Position numbers and translations under genes: made by a program
Part shown: positions 44,125 through 53,811 of the stretch, piece by piece
How positions within the stretch are numbered: the stretch's first letter is position 1
How the letters are laid out: each line of letters starts with the position of its first letter
DNA from: Phaseolus vulgaris
Lineage: Eukaryota; Streptophyta; Magnoliopsida; Fabales; Fabaceae
NCBI RefSeq assembly: GCF_000499845.2
Contig: NC_023753.2
Coordinates: 17,608,193 to 17,672,192, forward strand
Length of the DNA stretch: 64,000 nt
Direction: 5' to 3'
The notes under the pieces: model-generated
Told to the model about the DNA's origin: nothing
The model's database searches: none
What the model saw: only the letters and a program-made list of their open reading frames with translations

Positions 44125-45451
44125 GAGCTATGTTTTCAATTTTATTTTGACCATTCTTTTGAGGATGATAAGAATTTGAAAAGGACAACTTAGTTGCAAG
44201 TTTTTCCAAGAGAATCCTCAAATGATGGTTTTCAAATTTTGGAGCTCTATCCAACACTAAGTTTGAAGAGAAATCATGAAGACTTGTCACTTCTTTAAGG
44301 AAGAGTTTATCCATGTCCATGAAAAAGGAATCAAAACCTTTTGTTGTCCTAGGAAGATCTAATATGAAATTTAGGCTTATGTCTTCCCAATGATCATTTG
44401 CAAAAGGTGAAGGAGTATAGAGTTCATGAGACATCGCCTTAGATGTATTTTTAAAACACGGAATGTATCTAGGGTAATGTCTTTGAACATCTTTTCTCAT
44501 GGGTGACAATAATTTTCCTTTTAAAAGCTCTAGAGTTTTATCAACTCTAATTTGACCCATGAGTTCTCCTTCATGACGAATTTCTCTTTTATGTGTGAAG
44601 GTAGTCTCGTTGATACAACCTTTGTTCATGGAAATTTCAATTCGTTGCAAAGGTTGTCTCAATAAGACATGACAAGTTTCTTTAGGCACTACTTCACATA
44701 AAAGATTGTCTTTGTAGATGCCTATAGATGACTTGACCTTCACTTGGTGATATCTTGGCATGTATGTAAAATAATCTACTATATTTTTATCTATGCAAGC
44801 CTTTTTTAAGGATTCTTCTTTTTTTTCTAGGCTTGCAAGTGTTCCTTTACAAAAGGTAAGGCTAGTTTGTTCAACAAGAGGTATATTTTCAAATGTATTT
44901 TCAACTTTTCCTTCTTGTTGAATGACCTTGTGGGAAGGAACACTCTTCTCCCACGCCTTTTGTTTCCCAAGGGTTTTCTCTTGCTTTTCTATTTTTACTT
45001 TTTCTTCACTCTCACTAGCTTCTTTTTCTTGGCTACTATTCTCATCTTTGTCCCTTAAGATCATAGATCTTTCATTGAAACATTGAGATGCTAATTGATC
45101 ATTGCCAAGGTATTCTAAACATGGAATTTCTCTAGCTTGAGTGTGAGAGATATGCTTGGTTAGGTTTTCTTGTCTCTCTTTCCTAGCTCTCCTAGGGAAT
45201 TGTTGATGATATTCATTTTTCCTAAGACTTTCTTCCCCAAGATAATCATGATGTTTAGAGCTAGATGCATGAGAATGTAATTTTTTTGAAAATTGAGACT
45301 TCTCATTCTTTGCTTTAGTCAATTCATTAGTTTTGATCTCATTCTCCAATTGTTTAGATGAAATTGATTGAATATCCTTAGTAAGTTGCTTCAAAAGAGA
45401 TTTCAAGGATTTCACCTCACTTTTAAGAGATTTAGAGGAGTGAGAAGACAT
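44093..45451 (-). CDS. Rearranged gypsy protein: gag-linker, protease remnant, integrase core
   Basis: 452 residues without a stop from ATG 45,451 (MSSHSSKSLKSEVKSLKSLL). The N-terminus is a coiled coil with a broken zinc knuckle (CLEYLGNDQLASQC, second Cys lost). A Lys/Glu-rich region follows, with the wording 'LGKQKAWEKSVPSHKVIQQ' found also at 31,250-31,330. Then come a protease remnant ('YKDNLLCEVVPKETCHVLLR', no active-site Asp) and 'GELMGQIRVDKTLELL'. It then reads directly into integrase: 'HWEDISLNFILDLPRTTKGF' and 'FSNSYHPQKNGQ'. RT and RNase H are skipped at the same place as in the copy at 30,819-32,132. Whether the protein does anything is unknown. Confidence 0.7.
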   Translation of the reverse strand: MSSHSSKSLKSEVKSLKSLLKQLTKDIQSISSKQLENEIKTNELTKAKNEKSQFSKKLHSHASSSKHHDYLGEESLRKNEYHQQFPRRARKERQENLTKHISHTQAREIPCLEYLGNDQLASQCFNERSMILRDKDENSSQEKEASESEEKVKIEKQEKTLGKQKAWEKSVPSHKVIQQEGKVENTFENIPLVEQTSLTFCKGTLASLEKKEESLKKACIDKNIVDYFTYMPRYHQVKVKSSIGIYKDNLLCEVVPKETCHVLLRQPLQRIEISMNKGCINETTFTHKREIRHEGELMGQIRVDKTLELLKGKLLSPMRKDVQRHYPRYIPCFKNTSKAMSHELYTPSPFANDHWEDISLNFILDLPRTTKGFDSFFMDMDKLFLKEVTSLHDFSSNLVLDRAPKFENHHLRILLEKLATKLSFSNSYHPQKNGQNKIENIALVTMPGEIMG

Positions 45452-47297
45452 GACTAAAACTTTGTGTGTAGAAGTATTTTACCTTGAGAAAAATTTAGGG
45501 AAGTCAAAGAAGGTAGTCTTCCAGGTAAGGGAGGTGAGTCACAGTGGACTACTTAAATACCAAGTCTTTGCCTTAGCCAAAAACTATCCCTCAATGTCTT
45601 CACACAAAGCTTTCTCTTAGTAAACCACTTGGAACACAATTAAGTTGAGAAATCAGATTTTAATGCAAGAAAACAATGCATGCTAACTAATTAACAAAGC
45701 TAGACGGTTTTTAACAAAACTTAAAACAACCACACATACAAAGCGTTACTAATTAAGCAATATAGAAACAACTAAGAACAATTAACAATTGCTAATTAAA
45801 GAGTTCTATACTAGTCGGCCCTAGGTGAGGCTTCTTGGACACTTGGAGCCCTTGAAGACACACTCACCGTCTAAATCGTAATTAAGAAGTAATTAACACA
45901 AATTAAGTTGCAAGGAAATTAAGAAAAACTCCCTTTGTTGATCCTCTTTTTGCTAAATGCACTTCCTTGTTGTCTTTGCTTGTTGGCCCTCCAAGTGTTT
46001 GTAGTGTTTTTTTTCAAGAAAGCTTGTTTCGGCCTTGGCTTTGTTTCCCCTTAGAATGAAGGTTTTAATTCTCCAATTCCAGCACCTATCAAAAGACTAG
46101 ACCTTACCCAAGTCAAGTTTCCATTCAATTAGGTACCAAAGGAGAAATAAATTCCAGCACCAAATTAGAGGTCAAAGAACAAAAGCAAGAAACAATTTAA
46201 TTGAATAAAACAGTACCACCAAAAGGAGTTAGATTATGACAACTAGAAAGAGGTCCAAAAAATATTAAGCAAGCAAATAAAAGGTACCAAAATAAAGGTA
46301 GGCACACAAAAGAATCCTAAGAATGGCACTAGAATTAGATGACCAAATAAAAAAACAGCACCACTGGAAAATGTTGTGAGCCAGAAACGTGTTTTTCCCC
46401 AATTTATGCTGAGCTGTGTTTTTAAGATATGATTCTGAAATTTGATATGCAAGATATTCAAGATCTTAGCTAAAATCTGGCTTTGGAATCACTCAAAACG
46501 CATGCACCAATATTTTTTAATAAATTTTTCAATTTTAGTGTTCAGTTACGCCAGCTGTAGCGCCTCAGATTTGCACACTGATTTTAAAAGATTTATCATT
46601 TTTTTCTGTTGATTCTTTTGGACTAATTCTTTTTTTTTTCCTTTCTATAACACTTCAAACTTGCATGTTCCAGAGAATCAAAATTTTCCTATGAGTGAAA
46701 ATATTTTTCTGGAACAAAACAGCCAGCACAGAAAATGTGAAACAGGGGATTCTGGAAACTAGAAACAAAAACAGCAAGATACCAAAATTTAAACACAATA
46801 GAATTTGTGAAATAGAATTTGTGTAGGATCTAAACACAAATAGGAACTCAAACTAAAATTAAAAAGGCACCAAAAGATCAAAGAACAGCAGATTCAAAGC
46901 AATTAAAGATACCCAAAATCAAGAAACAATCAAGCCAAATAAAGGACTACTAAGAATTGTTGACATTGTGGATGAACATGACTTGACAAAACATATATGG
47001 ATTCAGAAATTAAAGACTCAAAAGCATAATATGAACCAAATAAGAAAGCAATAAAGACTCAAAAGCCTAAAAGAAAAACAGCAACTCAAGGTGTATGGAA
47101 TCCTATCACAATTTGCACAAGAAATTGTTCAAGATCAATTGAACAAAAAGTGCTTCGGTTGGATCTTCCAAATAGCACACCAAAACAATTTAAAATGCAA
47201 AAAACAGTAAGAAAATTATGGAAATAAGATGAACAACATGAAATAAAGAAGAACTAGAAATGAAAAGACCAAAAGCAACTCATCTTGAAGAACCCAA
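45452..47297 (-). other. Long leader of the young gypsy element
   Basis: About 1.85 kb between primer site and ATG without a supported gene. It is A-rich on the plus strand, with many 'aaacagca' words, and shares short stretches with the leader at 37,149-38,352. A leader this long could hold packaging signals; that is inference. Confidence 0.6.
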
Positions 47298-47309
47298 GCT
47301 CTGATACTA
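47298..47309 (-). other. Primer-binding site of the young gypsy element
   Basis: The minus strand reads TAGTATCAGAGC, two bases inside the LTR end at 47,312. It matches the initiator-Met tRNA complement TGGTATCAGAGC at 11 of 12 bases. Confidence 0.8.
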
Positions 47310-47311
47310 AA

Positions 47312-48007
47312 TGATGGCATTTTCATGAAGGTCTTCTTGAATCATGTAAGAAAGTGGTGCGGAAGCTATGAAGGTGTGTGTGCAAGATCCTCCTAAGAGT
47401 GGTGTTGATCTTGAAGGTGCATGATAGGTATGATTATAGGGAGGTTCGGCCAGCCCAAGGAGATGTGAAGGAAATGAAGTTTAGAGCCTAGAATTCTAGG
47501 AGAAGCAAAGTTTGGCACAAAATGGCAGCATAACTTTACTCACAATAAACTTGAAAATACAAGGTGTAGGCTCCTCCTTTTATAGGCTAAGGAGGACCGT
47601 AATGCAACCCTAATGCTAGCCAAATGAAATGTAAATGTGAAACACATGGGTGCACATGGCACATGGGTGCACAAATGAGCACATGGGGAGGGGTGTGTCT
47701 AGTTTTTATGCTCACCCCCTCCATGGGCTTTCTAGACCGACCTTGGTAAATTTAGAGGTTTTTTTAGAAACTCTAAGTTTACCTAGGTTGGTGTTTTAGG
47801 TGCCAAAATTAATTCTAAGAAAATTACAAATAAAGTTCTTATGCTAATTTTGACAAGAAATTAAAGTCTACTCTACACTAGAGTTTATGGCATTTGAACA
47901 TGTAAAAGAACGTCTTCTTGGATCCTCTTGGCCATAACTCTATGGTTGGCCCAAATCTACTCTTTGGTGGGCTTGCATGTGGGCTTGTGCTTGGGCCTCT
48001 TCCATCA
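47312..48007 (-). repeat. Right (5') LTR of the young gypsy element
   Basis: 696 bp. On the minus strand a TATA-like block (complement of ccttttataggct) is at about 47,577-47,589, so transcription would run leftwards into the leader. Confidence 0.93.
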
Positions 48008-48296
48008 CATATATTATTTTAAAAACTGTATATATTTAGTAATATATAATATTTTATTATTTAATTTATTAGTATGACTAAAATCCAAATTTCATTGAAA
48101 ATCATATCATAATAATTTCTTTTTATCCGTATTTTATTATATATTTTTCATAAAAATAATACTCATCTACCTAATTCATCTAAATAAAAATAAATTAATA
48201 AATAAAAAATAAATTTATTCAAAAAATATTTTTTATTCATTTTTTAAAAACAAATCTTATGTGGGTTGGTTAACCAGTCCGAGGTCCAACTCTTGT
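48008..48296. other. AT-rich flank with target duplication
   Basis: Begins with CATAT (48,008-48,012), the right target duplication of the gypsy element. The rest is AT-rich and non-coding, ending with 'gtgggttggttaaccag', a phrase common at the edges of small DNA transposons. Confidence 0.6.
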
Positions 48297-49390
48297 TGTT
48301 AGAATATATGGCCTTAAACGATAGAGGAGTGAATTTTTTAAGAGGGGTTTTTGAAAACTTTTTCAGCTAGAACAAAATCTTTTGTGTGAAACTAAATCAG
48401 GAATTCAGTTAGCCAAGAAATAAAGCACAAAACAGCAAAGCACCAGAAAAACAATCGATTGTTTCTACGAAATAATAGGTTGTTTATACCAGTAAAGCAA
48501 TAATAACTGAATTTAAAGGAGTTTAAGGGAAGAAAGAGATACACAAACAGTTTATACTGGTTCACTCTTAAACCAAGAGCTACATCCAGTCCCCAGAAGC
48601 CACTGGGCAATCTTCTAAGCAATCAAAACAGATTACACACAAACCACCAAAGTAGTGACCTTGAACTCTTCAAGAAACACACTCACTTTGGCACAACACA
48701 CACCAAGAATGTTGATCTTGACCACCTCAAGAGCACACAACACTCCTTGGCAACAACACCAGAATTTACAGAATATTCATAACGAATTACACTTGTTTAC
48801 AAAACAATCTGAAATCAATACAAATGTAATCATATTCCACTCTCTCTTGAGAAAACCCAAAGCTTGATGTGAATGTTCAAAACTTGAAAGCAATCTTTCA
48901 CAACTGAAAAACTCAAATCTGTTTTTCTTGTTTGTTAAAAAACATAAACAAACTATTTATATCTTTCAAAGATTGGTCAAAGCATTTAATAGAGGAGCGT
49001 ATTCAGTTGGAAATCATTTAAAGCACACTCAACTAACAAAACAGAATTCTGTTAGGATTTTCAAAGAAACAATCGATTGAAACCACGAAACAATCGATTG
49101 TTTTGGTTTGACAGCAAGTCAACCAACCAAAACAATTTTCAACCTTTTCAAAAAACACCTAAGAGTAAAACAATCGGTTGTTTCGACAAAACAACAGGTT
49201 ATTTTTCACTTAGTTTGAAAAACACTTTAAACTCAAAAAGGTTTTAAAACACATTAGTTTTAGATTCAACAAAGAGTGGATTACACATTTAAACTACCCA
49301 GATCCTATCCTAAACACAACAGCAACTCCAGCCTTGCATCAAACACTTGGATTTGAATTCTTCAAAGCCTTTGATCACTCTTCGTCAACA
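48297..49390 (-). repeat. Solo LTR of the SIRE-like Copia family
   Basis: 1,094 bp, TGTTAGAATATATGGCC at the left and GTCAACA at the right, with a target duplication CTTGT/CTTAT (48,292-48,296 and 49,391-49,395, one mismatch). Orientation is minus relative to the element at 29,685. It carries several 'caatcgattg' or 'caatcggttg' motifs and an 'accagtataaac' block (as complement). No element body is attached, so it arose by recombination between the two LTRs of a full element. Confidence 0.88.
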
Positions 49391-49395
49391 CTTAT

Positions 49396-50086
49396 GTGGA
49401 ACGGATCAATGAAATCAACCTGACTTTCTTATGTAGGGCAAGCCAATGAAATCAACCCGCATTTTTCATGCGGGATGAGCCAATCTAACCCATATTTTGC
49501 ATGTCAATCTACTCCACATTTTGCAACCCAGTGCAAGACAGCCTATCCTGCATTATTATCCCTAATAAAATTTTGGAATAGAATTAAAAAATCAAAGTCT
49601 CATTTTGAAGAGACCAAATCAAGAATACAAATAATATATTTCAGAAAAAAGATTCCAAAAAAGTAAAATCCGAAAACATATGATTTTCAAAAGTGAAATG
49701 GGTATGTGTAGATGCTAGATGGAGACAATGTTCCCTTTGATATTTATACATATGCTTTTCCCTTACATGCCATATAATGGCGTAATGCAAACAATGTGTT
49801 AGTCATCTTCCTCACAACTTCTTTCTTCTTACTAAATAAGGTGAATAACTAGTTGCTTAGGAAAGATGTTGTCAAGTTGAACCAAGATTCTTGTATCCTC
49901 AATCATAAAGGAAAGAGGAACATATGTCTTAAATTAAACTCTATGTATATCCCAGGCATATTCTTGTGACAAATTAATCCAATACATTGTAGTATGATTT
50001 TACCTAAAAGGATATAACAATTATACAGTCAAACTATATGTTATTGAAAATAGAATTCTAAAGACTTCATTATTCTCATTTAAGAT
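49396..50086. other. Intergenic DNA without recognised features
   Basis: The first 250 bases contain 'aaatcaacccgcatttttca' and related words, possibly the other half of the DNA-transposon-like sequence that the solo LTR interrupted. A 63-residue frame at 49,475 has no domain. Nothing else is recognised. Confidence 0.5.
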
Positions 50087-50554
50087 TGTACTAGTACGAC
50101 CGGACGACTCAGTGAGTCGGTCAGCACTCATATCAACTTACCGCCTAAACCATGGTGAGAAGGCCACGTGACGACACGTGGCCGACCGACCCTTGACGTT
50201 GAGCCAAGGGTTGACCAAGTCAGTAGGGTTAATCCATAGTTAAGGGTTGTTTAGCGCAACCCTAAGCACAAACCAATTCCCTAATCCGCCCCACCAACGA
50301 AGACCCATTAAAGTAATATAAATAGCACGCATTTCAAGGAGAAAGGTACGTCATTATCTACAGTACTCTGACACCTGAGTGCTAACACCCCGACTGACTT
50401 GAGCATTGGAGTGCCTTCTGTAGGTACCATCCCCGCCTGTGGAGCCAGACGACCGAGAGGAGGATGGTGTAGCAGAGAACTTGGAGCATCGTAGACCGAC
50501 TGATGGTGGAAGCAGGAGCAATCGTTCTCCAGGTCCCAAACCCGTTCGAGAACA
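50087..50554 (+). repeat. 5' LTR of the Tat-type element
   Basis: It starts TGTACTAGTACGACC and ends GAGAACA. It has a TATA box 'aatataaatagca' at about 50,316 and the wording 'gacttgagcattggagtg', the counterpart of 'gacttaagcgtcggagtg' in the Tat-type LTR at 22,060. Confidence 0.7.
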
Positions 50555-50604
50555 ATTGGCGTCCACCGTGGGGCCCAGAGAATAGTGTGAATAAGCAGTA
50601 GTAG

Positions 50605-51990
50605 ATGGTATCATCCCGCAGTATGGCTAGCGAGAGGATGTCCGAAGAAGACCAAGCAGCAATGATGTTGGCTCTCCAGAAGGAGCTGACCGAGATGAAG
50701 AAGGCACATGAAGATGGAACAAGGAAGAACGAAGAAGAGATCAAGAATCTGCGAAAGGAGAACCAAGAAATGAAGAAGTTGGTAGAAGGAGGACCGTCCT
50801 CTACCCCGACCAACCAGGTGGGCAGGTCCTTCGCCACGGCCGCCGACCCTCACATTGAGAGGGAGCTGAAGAACAAGAACACCACCCTGGAGATGGATGG
50901 TGAATCTCATCCCAACAAGACGATGAACACATCCGGTACTGCTGCGACCGACCGTCGCCACCCTTTCACTAACTTCGTCATGGAGGATCCTTTATTAGAT
51001 AAGTGGAAGGGATTCAACAGGGATCGGTATGATGGAACGACTGATCCCGGTGAGCACATGGATGCGTATACCACTCACATGAGTCTGTATACGACTGATG
51101 ACGCAGTCTTATGCTGAGTCTTCCCAACTTCCTTGAAGGGAGGAGCTTTGAACTAGTCACAAAGCTCCCTCCGAACTCAGTGGATTCTTTTGAAACACTG
51201 GTGGCTAAGTTTGATGTCTAGTTCACGACGAGCCGACCCCACCACCTAACGTCCATTGCACTAGTCAGCATTCGCCAAGAGAAGGGAGAGTCCCTAAGAA
51301 AGTTCATCGACCAGTTCGAAAAGGTCGCTATGAGCATTCGAAACCTCAGCCCTAAGGTGGCAATGCATCATATGTTGATTGACCTCCGACTGGGTCCTTT
51401 CGCAGACAGCTTGTGTATTTAACCTGCGGCAAGATTGGACGAACTTAAGCGTCGAGCCGCCAAGTTTATGCAGTTGGAAGAGCTTCGCGAGTTTAGAAAC
51501 CAGGCTCGGGCAGAGGCGAGCGACAAGAAGAAGGATGAGAAGGAACGACAAGGAAGGTCCGGGTCTGGACGAGGTGATCCCAAGCGAGACAATCGTGGGC
51601 CTCAATTCTCATGATACACACCCCTCAACACTGGCAGAGGGAAAATATTGCAAGAAGCCCTTAGTGCGGAGCTGATTCCGCCACCCAGAAGGACTCTGAG
51701 CCCTGATAATGTCGACCGTAGCAAGAAGTGTCGGTATCATAAGAATACTAGTCACTCGACCGAAGAGTGCCAAGTCTTGAAAGACAAAATAGAGGAGTTG
51801 ATTCAAGCAGGGCACTTGCGCTGCTTTATGCAGAGCGACCGCACCACCAAGCGTTCCCCTTGTAGGGAGGAAGCACCAAGGAAAAGAGACAGCACCCCTC
51901 CAGGGCCCAGAGAAGACGACCATCGTTGGGACACCACGGGAGGAGGGACAATCTTCCCAAAGACGATCGTAGAAGAGGCCGTGAGGTCAT
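50605..51990 (+). pseudogene. Tat-type gypsy gag
   Basis: From ATG 50,605 a Glu/Lys-rich coiled coil (about residues 12-56) leads to the gag domain: 'FTNFVMEDPLLDKWKGFNR' and 'YDGTTDPGEHMDAYTTHMSL'. A TGA at 51,115 interrupts it (C in front, so former CGA). More gag follows in two frames: 'FIDQFEKVAMSIRNLSP', 'DELKRRAAKFMQLEELREF'. A Zn-binding block lies at about 51,727-51,775 (CRYHKNTSHSTEEC, Cys-x2-His-x4-His-x4-Cys), then 'KDKIEELIQAGHL'. Stops also lie at 51,154, 51,219, 51,420 and 51,612. Confidence 0.85.
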
Positions 51991-51999
51991 AAACACCAT

Positions 52000-53115
52000 C
52001 GCCGGCGGGTGGAAGCTCTAATAGTGCACGGAAGAAGCATCTGCGTGTTGTCCATCAGGTGAACTCCGTGGCCATCCGGTCAAGGATGCCACCAATAACA
52101 TTTACAGATGATGACTTCAAAGGGGTAGACCCCTCCCAAGACGATCAAATGGTGATATCGGTCGACATCGATAACTTCACCATCATGAAGACCCTAGTAG
52201 ATCAGGGAAGCTCGGTCGACATTCTCTACTGGAAGACCTTCAAAGCCTTGAGGATTCCAATAGAGGAGATGATGCCTTACAACGACCACGCGGTCAGTTT
52301 CTCTAGAGAACGAGTGGGGACGAAGGGGTACATCGAGTTGTACACCACCTTCGGCCTTGACAAGGCCAGCAAAACCCTAAGGATAAGGTACTTGGTTATT
52401 GATGCCAACACCTCGTACAATATCCTTCTTGGACGGTCATCCCTCAACAAGCTCGGGGCGATCGTCTCCACCCCTCACCTCGCGATGAAGTTCCCCTCCC
52501 TATCGGGCAACATTTTGACCATTCACGTGGACCAAAAGATAGCAAGGGAGTGTTATGCAGAAAGCCTGCGAGTGGAGCCCACTCAGCAGAAGGTCACCAA
52601 TAGTTACTTGCCCAGGTGTAAGATGCCTGGACGAGGGAGGTCCCCTCGAAGACATGCACAATCGGCCGAACATGCGGTCGCCATGGCCGACCTCGACCCA
52701 CGGGAGGTCGAGCCAAGACTCACAGCAAAGGATGAGCTGCGCCACGTCCCCTTCATCGATGAGGAACGATACACGAGTATTGGCACAACAATGGCAGTCG
52801 CTGATGCTGAGCTCATCCATCAAGCCCTAAAGAGAAATGTGGATCTTTTTGCGTGGATGGCCACTGACGTCCCAGTCGTCAATCCTAAGATCATTACTCA
52901 TTGCCTTTCAGTATACAAGGAAGCGCGTTCGGTCGCGCAGAAGAAAAGAAACCACGCTGAAGAGAAAAGACTCGCGACCAGAGTCGAAGCCGAGAAGCTC
53001 CTCAAGGTCGGGTTCATCCGAGAGGCCTGATACTTTACTTGGTTAGCCAATGTGGTGATGGTGACAAAGTCGAGCGACAAATGACGAATGTGCATCGACT
53101 ACAAAGATCTAAACA
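52000..53115 (+). pseudogene. Tat-type gypsy protease and RT start
   Basis: An open frame of 323 residues (52,059-53,030). Retropepsin: 'TFTDDDFKGVDPSQDDQMV' ahead of the active site 'LVDQGSSVDILY' (D-x-G-S-S), then 'YNILLGRSSLNKLGAIVST' with the second-half ILGR block. After a long linker come 'FAWMATDVPVVNP' and 'VEAEKLLKVGFIREA', the start of RT. A TGA at 53,028 (former CGA) and another at 53,082 (former TGG) follow; then the sequence is cut after 'MCIDYKDLNK', before the catalytic YxDD. Confidence 0.88.
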
Positions 53116-53811
53116 AGGTGTGATTTTAGGTCTCTCGATTGTAAAAAACTTCAAATGCAACCACAATAATAATGAGAAGCTTGTGGGGGAAATTGATCAA
53201 TTAGTCATTTGTTATTGGTTCTTGTCATGACAAGTTGGTTTTGGCGTCATTAGTTGAAAAGTTTGTCACTAGAATGACCTCTGGACTTTAAACAACCTCA
53301 TATCCATCCACAATGTTTGGAAGCAAAACCAATCATTTGGTCGATCTTTTCTTATTCTTATTATGAGTTAATTTTGGTGTCGTTAAAAGTCAATGATTCA
53401 TCTTGATAACTAATTATAAAGTGGTTTTTATATCAAAAGTCTTGACAAGTGTTTTAGGAAAATGTGTTTCATTATGGTAAACAATAATATAAAATGGTCA
53501 TTGGTGAGGCACTCGTGGTTAAGAGTAAGAGATGATTCACTCTTGAGGGAGAGATGATTAGGAACTCAAACTTATTTTTGAGTAACTTGTAAGGAAGAAG
53601 ATTCAAATCCATTATTTTTAGAATTTTTTGTTGAAGGTAGTGTCACAATCTCTTATATGAGAGTTGACTCATATATAGCTCATCAATGTTGACTCTCCTA
53701 GTGCCTCACTCCTAGAAGAACAATAAGAATTGAGGTTCAATATAAGACATTAAGTCATAACATCCAACTATATCAAACTTATTCATCTAACTACATTATG
53801 TCACTACAAAA
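53116..53811. other. Intergenic DNA without recognised features
   Basis: Moderately AT-rich, with no open frame over 70 residues and no recognised repeat. Confidence 0.5.

Larger units (their letters stand above)
42873..48007 (-). mobile_element. Complete RT-less gypsy element (5,135 bp)
   Basis: Two 696-bp LTRs (TGATGG...CCATCA) flank a minus-oriented body, with perfect CATAT target duplications outside. I count six differences between the LTRs, so the insertion is recent. The primer site (complement gctctgatacta, 47,298-47,309) and purine tract (complement tcccctccctc, 43,569-43,579) are intact. Coding sequence covers gag/protease remnants and integrase, but RT and RNase H are absent, so it must have been copied by enzymes of another element. 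Confidence 0.93.
50087..53115 (+). mobile_element. Tat-type gypsy element, 5' part (LTR, gag, protease, start of RT)
   Basis: Plus-oriented: LTR 50,087-50,554, a primer site (ttggcgtccaccgtgg, from 50,556) of the Tat/Ogre style, gag, protease and the first residues of RT, cut at about 53,115 ('CIDYKDLNK'). There is no 3' LTR. GC content is well above the surroundings. Coding is interrupted by at least seven stops, almost all explainable by C-to-T or G-to-A transitions, plus a base deletion near 51,157. Confidence 0.88.
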
